Assembly: GCA_913058575.1 (NCBI GenBank)
Contig: CAJXRF010000011.1
Coordinates: 1-64,000, forward strand
Direction: 5' to 3'
Origin: an uncultured Bermanella sp.
GTDB lineage: Bacteria > Pseudomonadota > Gammaproteobacteria > Pseudomonadales > Oceanobacteraceae
Length of the DNA stretch: 64,000 nt
Shown here: positions 52,262-61,536 of the stretch, in pieces
Position numbering within the stretch: position 1 is the first letter of the stretch
Layout: each line of letters opens with the position of its first letter
Made by a program: the position numbers and the translations under genes
The notes under the pieces: model-generated
What the model saw: the letters and a program-made list of their open reading frames with translations, nothing else
What the model was told of the DNA's origin: nothing
The model's database searches: none

Positions 52262-54109
52262 TTACCTCAAGGCATTGGCCTTTCGGTAATGACCTTGATA
52301 ATCAAAAAGCCTATCTTTAATACGCCAATAATATTTTTGTTTTCTGGCGATTACAAAGTCAGGGCAAGGGAATACCCCCACTAGCTTCAAGGCTGTTTGC
52401 AGATCACTCACTTCAAAAACATTTGTACTGGCATTCTTTATTGCAACTGTCTTTGCAATATTAACAGCCAAACGTTTTGAAAATATTTCATTAAAGATTT
52501 TTACTTGGTTCGGTTTAGAAAAATCAAAAGATTCACTTAGCTGCGCCCCTTCTTCATCATGGTAGATAATTTTTAACTTACTCTCACTCTTACTCTTACT
52601 ATCATCACTGCCCCCTTCTAAACTTACCCCAGCACAGCGAATCACTTTGGAATCTTTAAGGCTAAGTGCTTTTTTAAGCATATCATCCGGGTCTACCAGT
52701 ACCTCTTTGCACGTGGTGCAAGTGCGAGCCGCAATGTCATTTTCATGGCCGCAATGGGGGCACTCTTTAAATACAAAACGATACTCACATTGTCTTTGTG
52801 TATCAGTATCGTCAAGATCATCCACGAGCCCTTGGCAGCGCCGACCGTAATGCTCCACTAGATCACCATCTTCATCACAAATACCCCAAAATATATTGGG
52901 AAATTCACAACTGGGACACGGCACTTGCACCGGCTGGCTTTGTTCATTGGGCTTTTTCTCGCCCACTTCAGGCTGGTACAGGTCAAAATCATTACCGGTA
53001 TAGTCAATCACCAAGCAGTCTTTTTTATTATCATTTAAACGCAGGCCACGACCGATAATTTGCTGATACAAACTCACCGACTGGGTGGGGCGTAATATGG
53101 CAATCATATCCACGTGAGGGGCATCAAACCCCGTGGTTAATACCGACACATTCACCAAGTACTTAATGTGTTTTTGCTTGAATGATTTAATTAAACTGTC
53201 GCGATCAGTACTGTCGGTGGCACCGGTTATTAGTGCACTGTGCAAAGCGGGTAAGTAACCGTAAATTTCCTTGGCATGATCCACCGTGGCTGCAAATATC
53301 ATAATGCCTTGTCGAGTCTCGCCCAACTCTATTACTTGTTCAATAATACCTTTAGTGACTCGGTGATGTTTGCCTAACAAGGCATTAACCTCAGTAGAAT
53401 TGTATTCACCAGAGGCATTTTCACGAAGACTACCAAAGTCATAGTGCTCAATGGTGGCATCCACTAATCTGGGCTCGGTTAGGTATTTCTTTTTAATTAA
53501 ATAGCGCAGTGGCAATTCATAAATACAATGTTCGAACGGGCGTTTTTGTTCACTGCGCACTATGCCACGGTAATGCTTTTTATAAATCCAACCCATGCCT
53601 AAACGATAAGGCGTAGCGGTTAACCCCAGCAATTTCACCTTTGGGTTAGATTGCTTTAGTTTGGCAATCACCTGCTGATACTGATTACTTGAAGATTCGT
53701 CTTTATCGTCACCTTCACCTTTTTCTGAGTTGGCTAAATTAACGCGATGACACTCGTCAATAATAATCAGTGAATAAGCTTCATTAAAGTCTTGTAGATT
53801 ACGAGCCGCCGATTGAATGCTGGCAAACGTCACCTGATGATGAGTGACTTTTTGTTTTAAGCCAGCGGAGTATATGCCCGCGCTTAACCCTAAACTTTGA
53901 TATTTTTGATGGTTTTGTTCCACCAATTCTTTCACATGGGTTAACACCAGAATTTTTCGATTGGCTAAACGGGCCAATTCGGCGATTACCAAGCTTTTTC
54001 CCGAACCGGTGGGCAATACAATCACCGCCGATTCATTGGTTTTCCGAAAGTGCTTAAGGGTCGCAGCCACGGCGTCTTGTTGGTAATCTCTAAGTTGAAA
54101 ACTTGCCAC
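52262..54109 (-). CDS. radD: DNA repair helicase-like protein RadD
   Basis: A 615-residue superfamily 2 ATPase matching RadD (formerly YejH), which works with RecA and SSB in DNA damage tolerance. Walker A VLPTGSGKSL (residues 31-40), DECH box at 118-121, SAT-like LLGLTATPYRLG, and motif VI QQIIGRGLRL. The C-terminal half keeps the zinc-binding cysteines (CPSCEFPN, CEYRFVFKECPHCGHEND, CTTCKEVLVDPDDML) and the ending FDYQGHYRKANALR parallels E. coli RadD. Slightly longer than the 586-residue E. coli protein. It is a core gene, monocistronic here. Confidence 0.95.
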   Translation of the reverse strand: MASFQLRDYQQDAVAATLKHFRKTNESAVIVLPTGSGKSLVIAELARLANRKILVLTHVKELVEQNHQKYQSLGLSAGIYSAGLKQKVTHHQVTFASIQSAARNLQDFNEAYSLIIIDECHRVNLANSEKGEGDDKDESSSNQYQQVIAKLKQSNPKVKLLGLTATPYRLGMGWIYKKHYRGIVRSEQKRPFEHCIYELPLRYLIKKKYLTEPRLVDATIEHYDFGSLRENASGEYNSTEVNALLGKHHRVTKGIIEQVIELGETRQGIMIFAATVDHAKEIYGYLPALHSALITGATDSTDRDSLIKSFKQKHIKYLVNVSVLTTGFDAPHVDMIAILRPTQSVSLYQQIIGRGLRLNDNKKDCLVIDYTGNDFDLYQPEVGEKKPNEQSQPVQVPCPSCEFPNIFWGICDEDGDLVEHYGRRCQGLVDDLDDTDTQRQCEYRFVFKECPHCGHENDIAARTCTTCKEVLVDPDDMLKKALSLKDSKVIRCAGVSLEGGSDDSKSKSESKLKIIYHDEEGAQLSESFDFSKPNQVKIFNEIFSKRLAVNIAKTVAIKNASTNVFEVSDLQTALKLVGVFPCPDFVIARKQKYYWRIKDRLFDYQGHYRKANALR

Positions 54110-54288
54110 GCAGTGAGGTGCCTGTAGTGATGGGAGCTGGCTATAATAACAAAAATCAGAATGAACCTATAATTTAAAAGCAATGAATTTAGTCTTCATG
54201 AATTTGCAGTAGGGCAAGCCACTCCACTTGCAAGCCTCGCCTTAGAGTAAGGGCCACTATAGACTGGTGATTCTTGAATCAAGCTGCT

Positions 54289-55173
54289 TTATGTTATCCC
54301 TCTATACCATGTTAGCAGCCCCTTACCTATTTCATGGGGGTAATCTTCTTGAACATAGTGTGTGCCCTTGCCCAAATCAATCATGGTAATATTTGGCAAG
54401 TTTTCTTTTATCCAAGGCACATCCTCAATGGGAATTAACATGCCAGGGTCGGCGTAAAAGCATAACTTAGGCAGTTGTGTTTGGGTTAACCACTGATGAT
54501 AATCGCCAACGGCTTTCGCAGTATGAACAGGTTTGCCATCTACCGGCACATCCCGTGGGAATACCCAAACCGGCTTACGACTTTTTAGAGTTTTAAACGG
54601 TTCAGAATAAACCGCCATTTCTGGTTTAGATAAGCTGCGCTCAACATATTCGGGTAACATGTATTTCACAAACTGGTTCGCCACCCCTAACATTAACCAA
54701 CTCAGCGCTTTAGTCTGAATTAATTTCATCGCTAACTGCTTAGCCTTTGGCATGTCTTTTAACAGAGTTGGTTTATACATGGCTTCCATAAAAGCCAAGC
54801 CCTTAATGTTGTCGCGGTTTAAATTGGCATAATGAAAACCCAAACCCGAGCCCCAATCCTGCACCACTAGGGTAATATTTATAAGGCCCATTTTCTTAAT
54901 AAAACCCTCTAAATAGCCATAAGTATCGGTAAAGCCATAATCAATGTCGGGTTTACCCGATTGGCCAAAACCGATTAAATCCACCGCTATACAGCGTGCA
55001 TCAGAACTAAGATGAGGAATAATATTACGCCAAATATAAGAAGAGGTGGGATTGCCATGGATAAACAATATCGGATCCCCTAGACCTTCTTCTACATAAT
55101 GAATTTCACTGCCATTGACCGTTAGGTACTTAGACTCATATGGAAACTCTGCTGATATGGTTGATGCGTTCAT
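54289..55173 (-). CDS. Haloalkane dehalogenase, HLD-II (DhaA/LinB-like)
   Basis: A 294-residue alpha/beta hydrolase that would cleave carbon-halogen bonds by water. The catalytic set falls on the same numbers as in Rhodococcus DhaA: Asp106 (VVQDWGSG), Glu130 (LAFMEA), His272 (GTHYVQED), with the halide-binding Asn41 (HGNPTSSYIW) and Trp107. The start has GAGGTGG. It is the last gene of a four-gene operon that starts with a second, different dehalogenase. HLD-II enzymes act on chlorinated and brominated alkanes; the natural substrate here is unknown. Confidence 0.9.
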   Translation of the reverse strand: MNASTISAEFPYESKYLTVNGSEIHYVEEGLGDPILFIHGNPTSSYIWRNIIPHLSSDARCIAVDLIGFGQSGKPDIDYGFTDTYGYLEGFIKKMGLINITLVVQDWGSGLGFHYANLNRDNIKGLAFMEAMYKPTLLKDMPKAKQLAMKLIQTKALSWLMLGVANQFVKYMLPEYVERSLSKPEMAVYSEPFKTLKSRKPVWVFPRDVPVDGKPVHTAKAVGDYHQWLTQTQLPKLCFYADPGMLIPIEDVPWIKENLPNITMIDLGKGTHYVQEDYPHEIGKGLLTWYRGIT

Positions 55174-55205
55174 ATCCCCACCTCTATTCGTGATAGCCTG
55201 CGAAT

Positions 55206-55520
55206 TTAATCGATGGCAATTGAAAAATTAGACGAAACCATGTCGGTTCTTAAATGTTTAATCGCCAAATACTCAGCCGAATTCAAACAATCTTTTAACT
55301 GTTGCATAGACGGGAATGTCACCAAGGATAATTTGGCATCTTGATTTGGCCACTCACCTTCCTGTAAATCGATGGATTGCTCAGAGTTTCCTATTACCAA
55401 AACTTGTGCTTGGTATTTCATAAAAATAGGGTGGGCCGCCTGGCCATATTCCATTAACGAGCCATGGGCTGCTGGTAAAATAAGCGATGAAATAAGATAC
55501 GCGGGTTTAGGCTGTGACAT
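55206..55520 (-). CDS. DUF1330 family protein
   Basis: A 104-residue protein of the DUF1330 family with a dimeric ferredoxin-like (ABM-like) fold: MSQPKPAYLISSLILPAAHG, MEYGQAAHPIFMKYQAQVLV, WPNQDAKLSLVTFPSMQQLK. I use the ATG at 55520; the open frame further upstream is shared with the SDR gene. The start overlaps the end of the SDR gene by 14 bases, which indicates translational coupling. Its role in the dehalogenase operon is unknown. Confidence 0.8.
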   Translation of the reverse strand: MSQPKPAYLISSLILPAAHGSLMEYGQAAHPIFMKYQAQVLVIGNSEQSIDLQEGEWPNQDAKLSLVTFPSMQQLKDCLNSAEYLAIKHLRTDMVSSNFSIAID

Positions 55521-56121
55521 AAGCTTCTCCCATAGCATCAAAAACTTTACCATTGGCTTCACCCATAATACTGGCACGGTAATAAGTGGCCACATCACTG
55601 GCAGCAATACCCGAGCGGCTATCTATGCCCCACTGTTCCATGGTTTCTTTCACCATACTTGGGCTTACTGCATTTATTTTTTTACCCTCCGTTAGTTCTA
55701 GCGCGGCCGTGGCGACAAAGGCATTCACCGCAGCGACTCCCATGGCAATGGCGGCTGTGCCTGGCATAGGATGGTTTGAAGCTTGTCCCGAGGTTAGGGT
55801 AATTGAACCCCCTTCATTTAAATATTCTAGGCCAATGCGCACTAGGTTCACCTGCCCCATTAATTTATTATTCAGTACCGTGGCATAACCGGCGTCCGGC
55901 ATTTCTTGCAGGCTGCCCATTTCACCATTGCCCGCCATGCTCACGATGGCATCGACCTTTCCTGCTTTTTTATATAGCGCCAGAATCGATTCTTTGCTCT
56001 CAATGTCTACGATAAAGTCGCCATGACTGTGACCCACAGCAATGACCTCGTTGTCTTTTTGTAAATTTTCTACCATGGCTTTACCGATAATGCCGTTGGC
56101 ACCGATTGCTAAAATTTTCAT
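55507..56121 (-). CDS. Short-chain dehydrogenase/reductase
   Basis: A 204-residue small SDR starting MKILAIGANGIIGKAMVENL with a GxxGxxG nucleotide motif. The central part (AIVSMAGNGEMGSLQEMPDA, SITLTSGQASNHPMPGTAAI) lacks the classical YxxxK pair in the standard spot, so it belongs to the short, atypical group. The ATG at 56121 is preferred; 13 open codons lie upstream. It follows the first dehalogenase by 14 bases and overlaps the DUF1330 gene. It could oxidise or reduce the alcohol or aldehyde made by the dehalogenases, which is inference. Confidence 0.85.
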   Translation of the reverse strand: MKILAIGANGIIGKAMVENLQKDNEVIAVGHSHGDFIVDIESKESILALYKKAGKVDAIVSMAGNGEMGSLQEMPDAGYATVLNNKLMGQVNLVRIGLEYLNEGGSITLTSGQASNHPMPGTAAIAMGVAAVNAFVATAALELTEGKKINAVSPSMVKETMEQWGIDSRSGIAASDVATYYRASIMGEANGKVFDAMGEAYVTA

Positions 56122-56135
56122 AAATAATTCCTTAA

Positions 56136-57122
56136 TTAAAATTGTGTTATTTGTAACCAATCAAGCATCGTGTTGGCGAGCTGATCGGATTGATCTTCTT
56201 GTAAAAAGTGCGAAGCATTTTCGATCGTAATATGAGGCTGGTGTTTTGCCCCACTAAAATTCTGCTGAATTTTTTTGTCGTAATCACGCTCTGCCAAGAA
56301 CGGATCTCTATCACTAAACATGGTTAATACCGGATGCGGCCATTGCTTAAGTTTTTGCCAGTCAGCATTTACGCCATCTAAATCAGAGGCAACAATTTCG
56401 GGCATCTTACGGGGCCCCGCATAATATTCTGGGTTTGGAAAAGGCGCGTTATACGCTTGCATCTCAGCAGGGCTTAATTGGCGAGTGGTGAGTAATTGTA
56501 AAATCTGGCCAAGATCCAATTGTTTTGCGTGGCGGAAATATCCAGCCCAGTTGCCATAATTAATCTTGTTGGCAAAACTTTCGATACTGGCTTTACCCGC
56601 CATGGCCGCTAATACTTTAAGCACCTTAGGCACCATAAATTTTTCTAAGCCTTTCATTTCGGCCAGCGCGGTATTCGAAACCACCACACGATCTAACCAC
56701 TGAGGCTGCTGCGCTAAAACTCGCAAACCTATCATGCCGCCCCAATCCTGAAAGAACGCCGCCCCGTGGTTAATTCCCAACTGCTGTACAAAACTGTGCA
56801 TCCATTTCACATGGTTAGAGTAAGTGTGGCTGTCTGCACTAATGGGTTTATCTGACTTACCAAAGCCCATTAAATCTGGGGCAATGACCCGATAACCTGC
56901 TGCTACTAAGGTGGGAATCATATGGCGATACAAATAGCTCCAAGACGGCTGACCGTGAAATAGAAAGATGACCTTTTGCTGTGCATTATCAGCTGCTCGA
57001 CCTTCATCAAGATAATGCAGACGCATGCCATCAACCTGCATGTAATGGGGCTTAAACGGATAATCACTAAGGTTTTCAAACGCTTCATCCGGTGTTCTTA
57101 AGGTATTGGCTTTAATCTTCAT
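56136..57122 (-). CDS. Haloalkane dehalogenase, HLD-I-like
   Basis: A 328-residue alpha/beta hydrolase. The oxyanion segment is HGQPSWSYLYR (residues 56-66), the nucleophile Asp126 in FFQDWGGMIGL with halide-binding Trp127, the late acid in MFSDRDPFL (Asp271 or Asp273) and His305 in ENASHFLQED. The late acid and the QDWGG motif are typical of the HLD-I subfamily, unlike the HLD-II partner four genes on. It heads the operon and is divergent from a LysR gene. GAGGGTC site before the start. An epoxide hydrolase is a less likely alternative because of the Trp next to Asp126. Confidence 0.88.
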   Translation of the reverse strand: MKIKANTLRTPDEAFENLSDYPFKPHYMQVDGMRLHYLDEGRAADNAQQKVIFLFHGQPSWSYLYRHMIPTLVAAGYRVIAPDLMGFGKSDKPISADSHTYSNHVKWMHSFVQQLGINHGAAFFQDWGGMIGLRVLAQQPQWLDRVVVSNTALAEMKGLEKFMVPKVLKVLAAMAGKASIESFANKINYGNWAGYFRHAKQLDLGQILQLLTTRQLSPAEMQAYNAPFPNPEYYAGPRKMPEIVASDLDGVNADWQKLKQWPHPVLTMFSDRDPFLAERDYDKKIQQNFSGAKHQPHITIENASHFLQEDQSDQLANTMLDWLQITQF

Positions 57123-57234
57123 ATGGCGACCCTCACTTCTGGCGTTTGATGGCTGTACTCATTGCATAGAGCTACTTTAGGCCAAGTAATGGTCAGTAAA
57201 AAGCATAGCTTTTTGTACATCTACGTCATATTAT

Positions 57235-58092
57235 TTGACCATGACGAATCTAGAGCACTTCCACGTAATTGAAGCCATCTGCACCGAAGGCAGCTTTCAG
57301 AAAGCCAGCGAGAAACTGCATAAGGTACGCTCTGCGGTGTCTTATTCGGTAAAGCAGGTAGAGGATTACTATGGCCTACAGATATTCAACCGCCAAACCT
57401 ACCGGCCCGAGCTAACCGCAGAAGGTAAGGTATTAATTACCCAAATACGCCGCCTGTTGAGGCAAGCCAATGAATTCGAAAGCTTTGTCAGTGAAATGAA
57501 AGGTGATAATGAAACGGAAATAAGACTCGGCGTCAGCTCAATTTTTCCCATCGAAAAAATCACCGACTTATTGATTACACTTAAAAAAGAATTTCCTCGC
57601 ACCACCGTTCATTTAGAAATAGAAGTGGCCTCGGGAGAAAGAATGTTATTAGAAGAGAAAGTAGACATCGGTATTTATGGCACACCCAGCCGCCATAAGC
57701 TTATTGATCACAAACAAATCGACACGCTCAATATCCCTTTAGTGATATCCGATAAGCTGCCACTAAAAAACAGCGCACACGTCACCGAGGCTGACCTAGC
57801 CAGCTACCCGCAAATTATTATCAAATCCACCGACCGACAATCACCAGATACCAATATAGTCGATGATGCGGCCAAGTGGTATGTTACCGACCAATACACC
57901 AAAAAGAGCTTAATTACTTCCGGCCTTGGCTGGGGCAGAATGCCCATCCACCTTGTTGAAAAAGAATTAAAAGATAAAAGCTTAATTTCGCTGGATACTC
58001 AGGGAGAGCTAAATCTTCCCATTTATATCGCCAAGTTAAAAAATAAAGTGCAAGGGCCCGTAGCCCAAAGAATATGGAGTCACTTCCTATAA
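57235..58092 (+). CDS. LysR-family transcriptional regulator
   Basis: A 285-residue LysR protein. The DNA-binding domain occupies about residues 1-65 (CTEGSFQKASEKLHKVRSAV, then FNRQTYRPELTAEG). It is of a different subgroup from the other three LysR proteins in this window, with fewer HTH residues in common (NRQTYRPE instead of NRTTR). It is divergent from the dehalogenase operon with a 112-base shared region and so probably controls it. Confidence 0.9.
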   Translation: MTMTNLEHFHVIEAICTEGSFQKASEKLHKVRSAVSYSVKQVEDYYGLQIFNRQTYRPELTAEGKVLITQIRRLLRQANEFESFVSEMKGDNETEIRLGVSSIFPIEKITDLLITLKKEFPRTTVHLEIEVASGERMLLEEKVDIGIYGTPSRHKLIDHKQIDTLNIPLVISDKLPLKNSAHVTEADLASYPQIIIKSTDRQSPDTNIVDDAAKWYVTDQYTKKSLITSGLGWGRMPIHLVEKELKDKSLISLDTQGELNLPIYIAKLKNKVQGPVAQRIWSHFL

Positions 58093-58214
58093 ACACCCAT
58101 AACTAATATTTAAAAACAGACCGGGTATTTGCAAAGGAAATAACAAGATAGCAGCAGTGTGAAATTAATTAAGCTATATCACAATGTTTTGTAGCCGAGC
58201 CCAATATACTCTGA

Positions 58215-58236
58215 ATAGGCGGATTCCTCCGCCTAT
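58215..58236. terminator. Hairpin between convergent genes
   Basis: ATAGGCGGA and TCCGCCTAT pair perfectly around TTCC. There is no T tract on either side, so it may be a factor-dependent end or an mRNA 3' stabiliser. Confidence 0.4.
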
Positions 58237-58268
58237 GAGCAGTGCCTTTTGAAATCGAATTCAGCTGA

Positions 58269-59846
58269 TTATTCTTGCTCACCCTCCCCTTTACGCAATA
58301 ACACCCGTCCCCTGGGTTCGTTGCCTTCATGCAGCACTACATCGGAATGCAAAAACTGCGCAGCCTCGGCCGAGCCTTTCACTTTTGCAGCGCTGCGTTC
58401 TAACATTTCTGCTTCAAACTCGGTTAACACACTTTCCCTAATACCTTCCTTACGCCAATCCGCTAAGGGCCGACAGCCTTTTGTAATCGTCCTGGCCAGT
58501 GATATCGCATCTAACAAAGCTTGATTGGCCCCCTGCCCTTTGAATGGGCTCATGGGGTGGGCGGCATCGCCGATTAATGTCACTTTATCCCCCATGGCGC
58601 TTTTCGATAATAGCTCGGGTTCGAGCTGTGCACGGTCATACACTGGGTAACCGGAAACCTGTTCGAACTGAGTAGCCATTAAAATTTGCGGGATAGGGTC
58701 GTGCCATTGGCAGCGGCGCATGGCTTCTTTCTTTAGGGCGTGAGGGCCTTTTTCACTTAATGCCCGAGCTTCGTTCTCTGCCATGGGAAAGCTCAATTGC
58801 CACATGACCGAATCAGCGGTAAAGGGCATCATATAAATACGATCATGGCCATTGGCGGTTTGGAATACCGTGGCCGAATCTAATAAGGGATGCAGCAAAC
58901 TGTCTTGAGCATGGTTGTGCTGCTCGTCTTTAGGCGCAGAATTCACCTTTAAACCTTTAATGGCTTCTAATGGACAAATCCCCAAGATCACCATGCAATC
59001 TAGGTAACGAAGCGGACTGGCCTGTTCGCCAATTATTAAGCGCCGCACCGAACTGCGAATGCCATCGGCCCCCACCACAAGATCCGCCTTAGCGTGCTTA
59101 ATGTACCCGTTAGGATTTTTGTCACTTTTCACGTGAAAGGCTAAATCAACCTCTTGCCCTTCTTTTTTAACAAGGCTCACCAATTGATGTCCCCACTGTA
59201 CCTTTTGGTGGCCGCCCAATTGCTCAAGCAGCTCTTGGCGCAATGCTTGTCTAGCAATATGCACATTGGTGCGCTTAGGGCGGGATTTCAAAGCTTGTGG
59301 CTGTAAGTCTTTAATGCCCCAATCGGCAATGATCTTTCCATCTGGCGTGTGTACCACATGGCGGATGGAGGTGACCCCTTCTTTTAACGAGAAGACCCCC
59401 AACCCTTCAATGGCACGACTGGCTTGTTGCAAGGTAAGGCCATAACCTTGAGAGCGGGTACTAAAGCCAATGTCGCGTTCGTAAAGCGTGAAAGGAATGC
59501 CGCGATGCATACAGGCCACAGCCAAGGCCACGCCTCCAATGCCCGCGCCAATAATCGCAACATGGGGATACGCTTGCAGGGTCGGCTCTTTAACAGGTTC
59601 TGTACTAGGTTTTTTATCCGTGTCTTGATGAAAAACAGCTTGGCTAGCCGCCACTAAGCCCGAGCCTTTGCAGTGTAAACAATTTTCTAAATGGGGTACC
59701 GGGCGCACAGGAGGCGTGCCTTGGTCATTATTCTTTTCAAATTCGGCCAGTTCCCTTTGATAGCGCAGTTTTACTTTCTTGCGCAACCGCCTACTTTTTT
59801 TACCCAAGCCTTTGCATTCAAGACAAATGGTCCAGTTATGTTTCAT
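58269..59846 (-). CDS. FAD-dependent monooxygenase with N-terminal zinc-finger-like module
   Basis: A 525-residue protein in two parts. Residues 1-65 hold CLECKGLG (Cys8, Cys11) and CLHCKGSG (Cys56, Cys59), the CxxCxGxG pattern of DnaJ-type zinc fingers, separated by a basic helix. After a linker, a PHBH-type flavin monooxygenase begins: AIIGAGIGG at 97-105, YERDIGFSTRSQGYGLTLQQ, the GADGIRSSVR motif near 255 and GDAAHPMSPFKGQGANQALL near 450. It would hydroxylate an aromatic or polyketide-like substrate with NAD(P)H. The fusion is uncommon. No ribosome site of note; monocistronic. Confidence 0.85.
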   Translation of the reverse strand: MKHNWTICLECKGLGKKSRRLRKKVKLRYQRELAEFEKNNDQGTPPVRPVPHLENCLHCKGSGLVAASQAVFHQDTDKKPSTEPVKEPTLQAYPHVAIIGAGIGGVALAVACMHRGIPFTLYERDIGFSTRSQGYGLTLQQASRAIEGLGVFSLKEGVTSIRHVVHTPDGKIIADWGIKDLQPQALKSRPKRTNVHIARQALRQELLEQLGGHQKVQWGHQLVSLVKKEGQEVDLAFHVKSDKNPNGYIKHAKADLVVGADGIRSSVRRLIIGEQASPLRYLDCMVILGICPLEAIKGLKVNSAPKDEQHNHAQDSLLHPLLDSATVFQTANGHDRIYMMPFTADSVMWQLSFPMAENEARALSEKGPHALKKEAMRRCQWHDPIPQILMATQFEQVSGYPVYDRAQLEPELLSKSAMGDKVTLIGDAAHPMSPFKGQGANQALLDAISLARTITKGCRPLADWRKEGIRESVLTEFEAEMLERSAAKVKGSAEAAQFLHSDVVLHEGNEPRGRVLLRKGEGEQE

Positions 59847-60188
59847 TGCTCACTTTTCCATCTGCCCTAGAATTACCCGCGACTCGTTTCCCTTCAATTA
59901 TAAACATTATAATTGATAGCTGAATATTGAGACTGGCGTTTTGTTGGGATTATAACTTTTATTAATGGCTTGGGCGGTTAGTTTAACAAAAACAGGACAT
60001 AAAAGATGGAAATTAGATTTGTACACTAGTCAGTTGAATCAATGGATGTAACCCTTAAAACACTAATTGATTAAGAGGATATTTCGCAGCCTAAAATGCA
60101 AATAGCCAAATAGAAATCCTTTTCCCTAAACCCTTTCAAAATAATATTCTCTGTGCCCTCTTAATATGGTTTCATGGTGTTTTTAATG
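59847..60188. other. Intergenic region
   Basis: About 340 bases between co-oriented genes, AT-rich, without detectable structure or reading frame. Confidence 0.4.
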
Positions 60189-60959
60189 TCATCTGTCTGC
60201 TGCATTGGTGAAGGGAAGCAAACACATTTGGTCACAAAGATCATGATGTATGGCGTGATACAACATTTTTAACTGGGGGGCTAAGTCCGAAATATAATAT
60301 TCACTTTGTAAATAAAACAAAGCCCTTGTGCCATACAGCTGTGTTTCATCGCCCACTTGTATAAAAGGAAAACCAAACTGTTTAAAGCGCGCCATTAGGC
60401 TTGGTTCCATCATCACCAGTACACCTGAATGATTACATATGTCGGCAAAAGCCGCGGCGGCTAAATACAAGCCCATGGCGATATTAGGGAAACTTCGTTT
60501 TTCTTGTTCGCTGTAAACGGTTTCTGGGTCTTGGTTTGAAAAAACAAACGGCACTTTATCTTCGTCTTTTCGCTGGCGAAACGATGATAAAACCGCCAAG
60601 CGGGAAACTTCGCCAAAGCTGCCCCTAGGCAATGCATCTGTATCTAAAACATCTTTACGAAGACAGTGGGCACTGTTTTTTTCAAAAGGCAGTTTGAAAT
60701 TAGGATTATCGGTGGGTGGAATAACCAAACGAATGCAACCGGCAAACACTCCACTGCGCTTGTGTTGCAGTAAACAGTGGTAGGCGCAATCATCAAACTC
60801 ATCGATTTCCATCTGATGCTCGTTGGTAGGCAACCAAGCCATTTCTTCACAATAAACGCTATGGCGAATTCTAAAGGCCTCTTGCCTTAATGCCTTGGTA
60901 TCGGCAAAACAGATTTTAAAGTGCTGGCTGAAATTATCGGTAATGGAATACTGGCTCAT
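60189..60959 (-). CDS. PEP-CTERM/exosortase-associated-type acyltransferase (FeeM-like)
   Basis: A 256-residue GNAT-fold protein when started at 60959 (MSQYSITDNFSQHFKICFAD); a longer frame to 61076 is not supported. The pattern LRQEAFRIRHSVYCEEMAWL, EIDEFDDCAYHCLLQHK and PRGSFGEVSRLAVLSSFRQR is that of the family annotated as PEP-CTERM/exosortase system-associated acyltransferase, related to N-acyl amino acid synthases and homoserine lactone synthases. It would transfer an acyl chain to an amino group. The acceptor is unknown. No exosortase gene is in the window. Confidence 0.82.
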   Translation of the reverse strand: MSQYSITDNFSQHFKICFADTKALRQEAFRIRHSVYCEEMAWLPTNEHQMEIDEFDDCAYHCLLQHKRSGVFAGCIRLVIPPTDNPNFKLPFEKNSAHCLRKDVLDTDALPRGSFGEVSRLAVLSSFRQRKDEDKVPFVFSNQDPETVYSEQEKRSFPNIAMGLYLAAAAFADICNHSGVLVMMEPSLMARFKQFGFPFIQVGDETQLYGTRALFYLQSEYYISDLAPQLKMLYHAIHHDLCDQMCLLPFTNAADR

Positions 60960-61536
60960 GTTTATTCCTTGATGCGGTTCACAAGAATTCGATCTTTGCT
61001 TAAAGCATAAATTAGAATTTAATTTCAGCTGCCTCTTTTTGTTAGTTTTATGTTCACTTGGTAAGCAAAAGTACAAAAATTATTACCGAGGGTAAAGATC
61101 CTGATTCAGTTGAGTCATTTGAGGTGTTTCAAGAATTGAGCCGCCCTTGGTGTCGATCTAGTTCCTTCCCAATTAAACCGCCCATAATCCCTTTTTAAAC
61201 TTTTTCAATGCTTTCAGGCATGGCTAACAGATGGCATATTTCAAATAAGTAAAACGCTCTCATTTATTGGGGTGGGAAGCATGGTAAACACTAGAGCCAG
61301 TACCGCCTTATGTAAGCTCTTAATTGCGAAAGAATAACGAATAAATAGAGTGTTAGTAAAAGACAAAAGCCTCAAGCCCGTCACACTTTCCTGACCCTAG
61401 CCCATTAACCCTGAAGCATTTACCCAGAGAAGGCGAAAAAAGACTGAATTATTGCCGCCAAAGTGGCTCTTTTTGGTTATAATTGCGCCGAAATTTAAGC
61501 GCCACCCATTTATAGTTAGTTTATACAGGTAAACGA
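60960..61536. other. Intergenic region between divergent genes
   Basis: About 580 bases. A TATAAT box at 61478-61483 is a likely -10 element for the pyrophosphatase gene, about 54 bases before its ATG, but no good -35 box stands 16-18 bases away. Nothing else was found. Confidence 0.45.
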
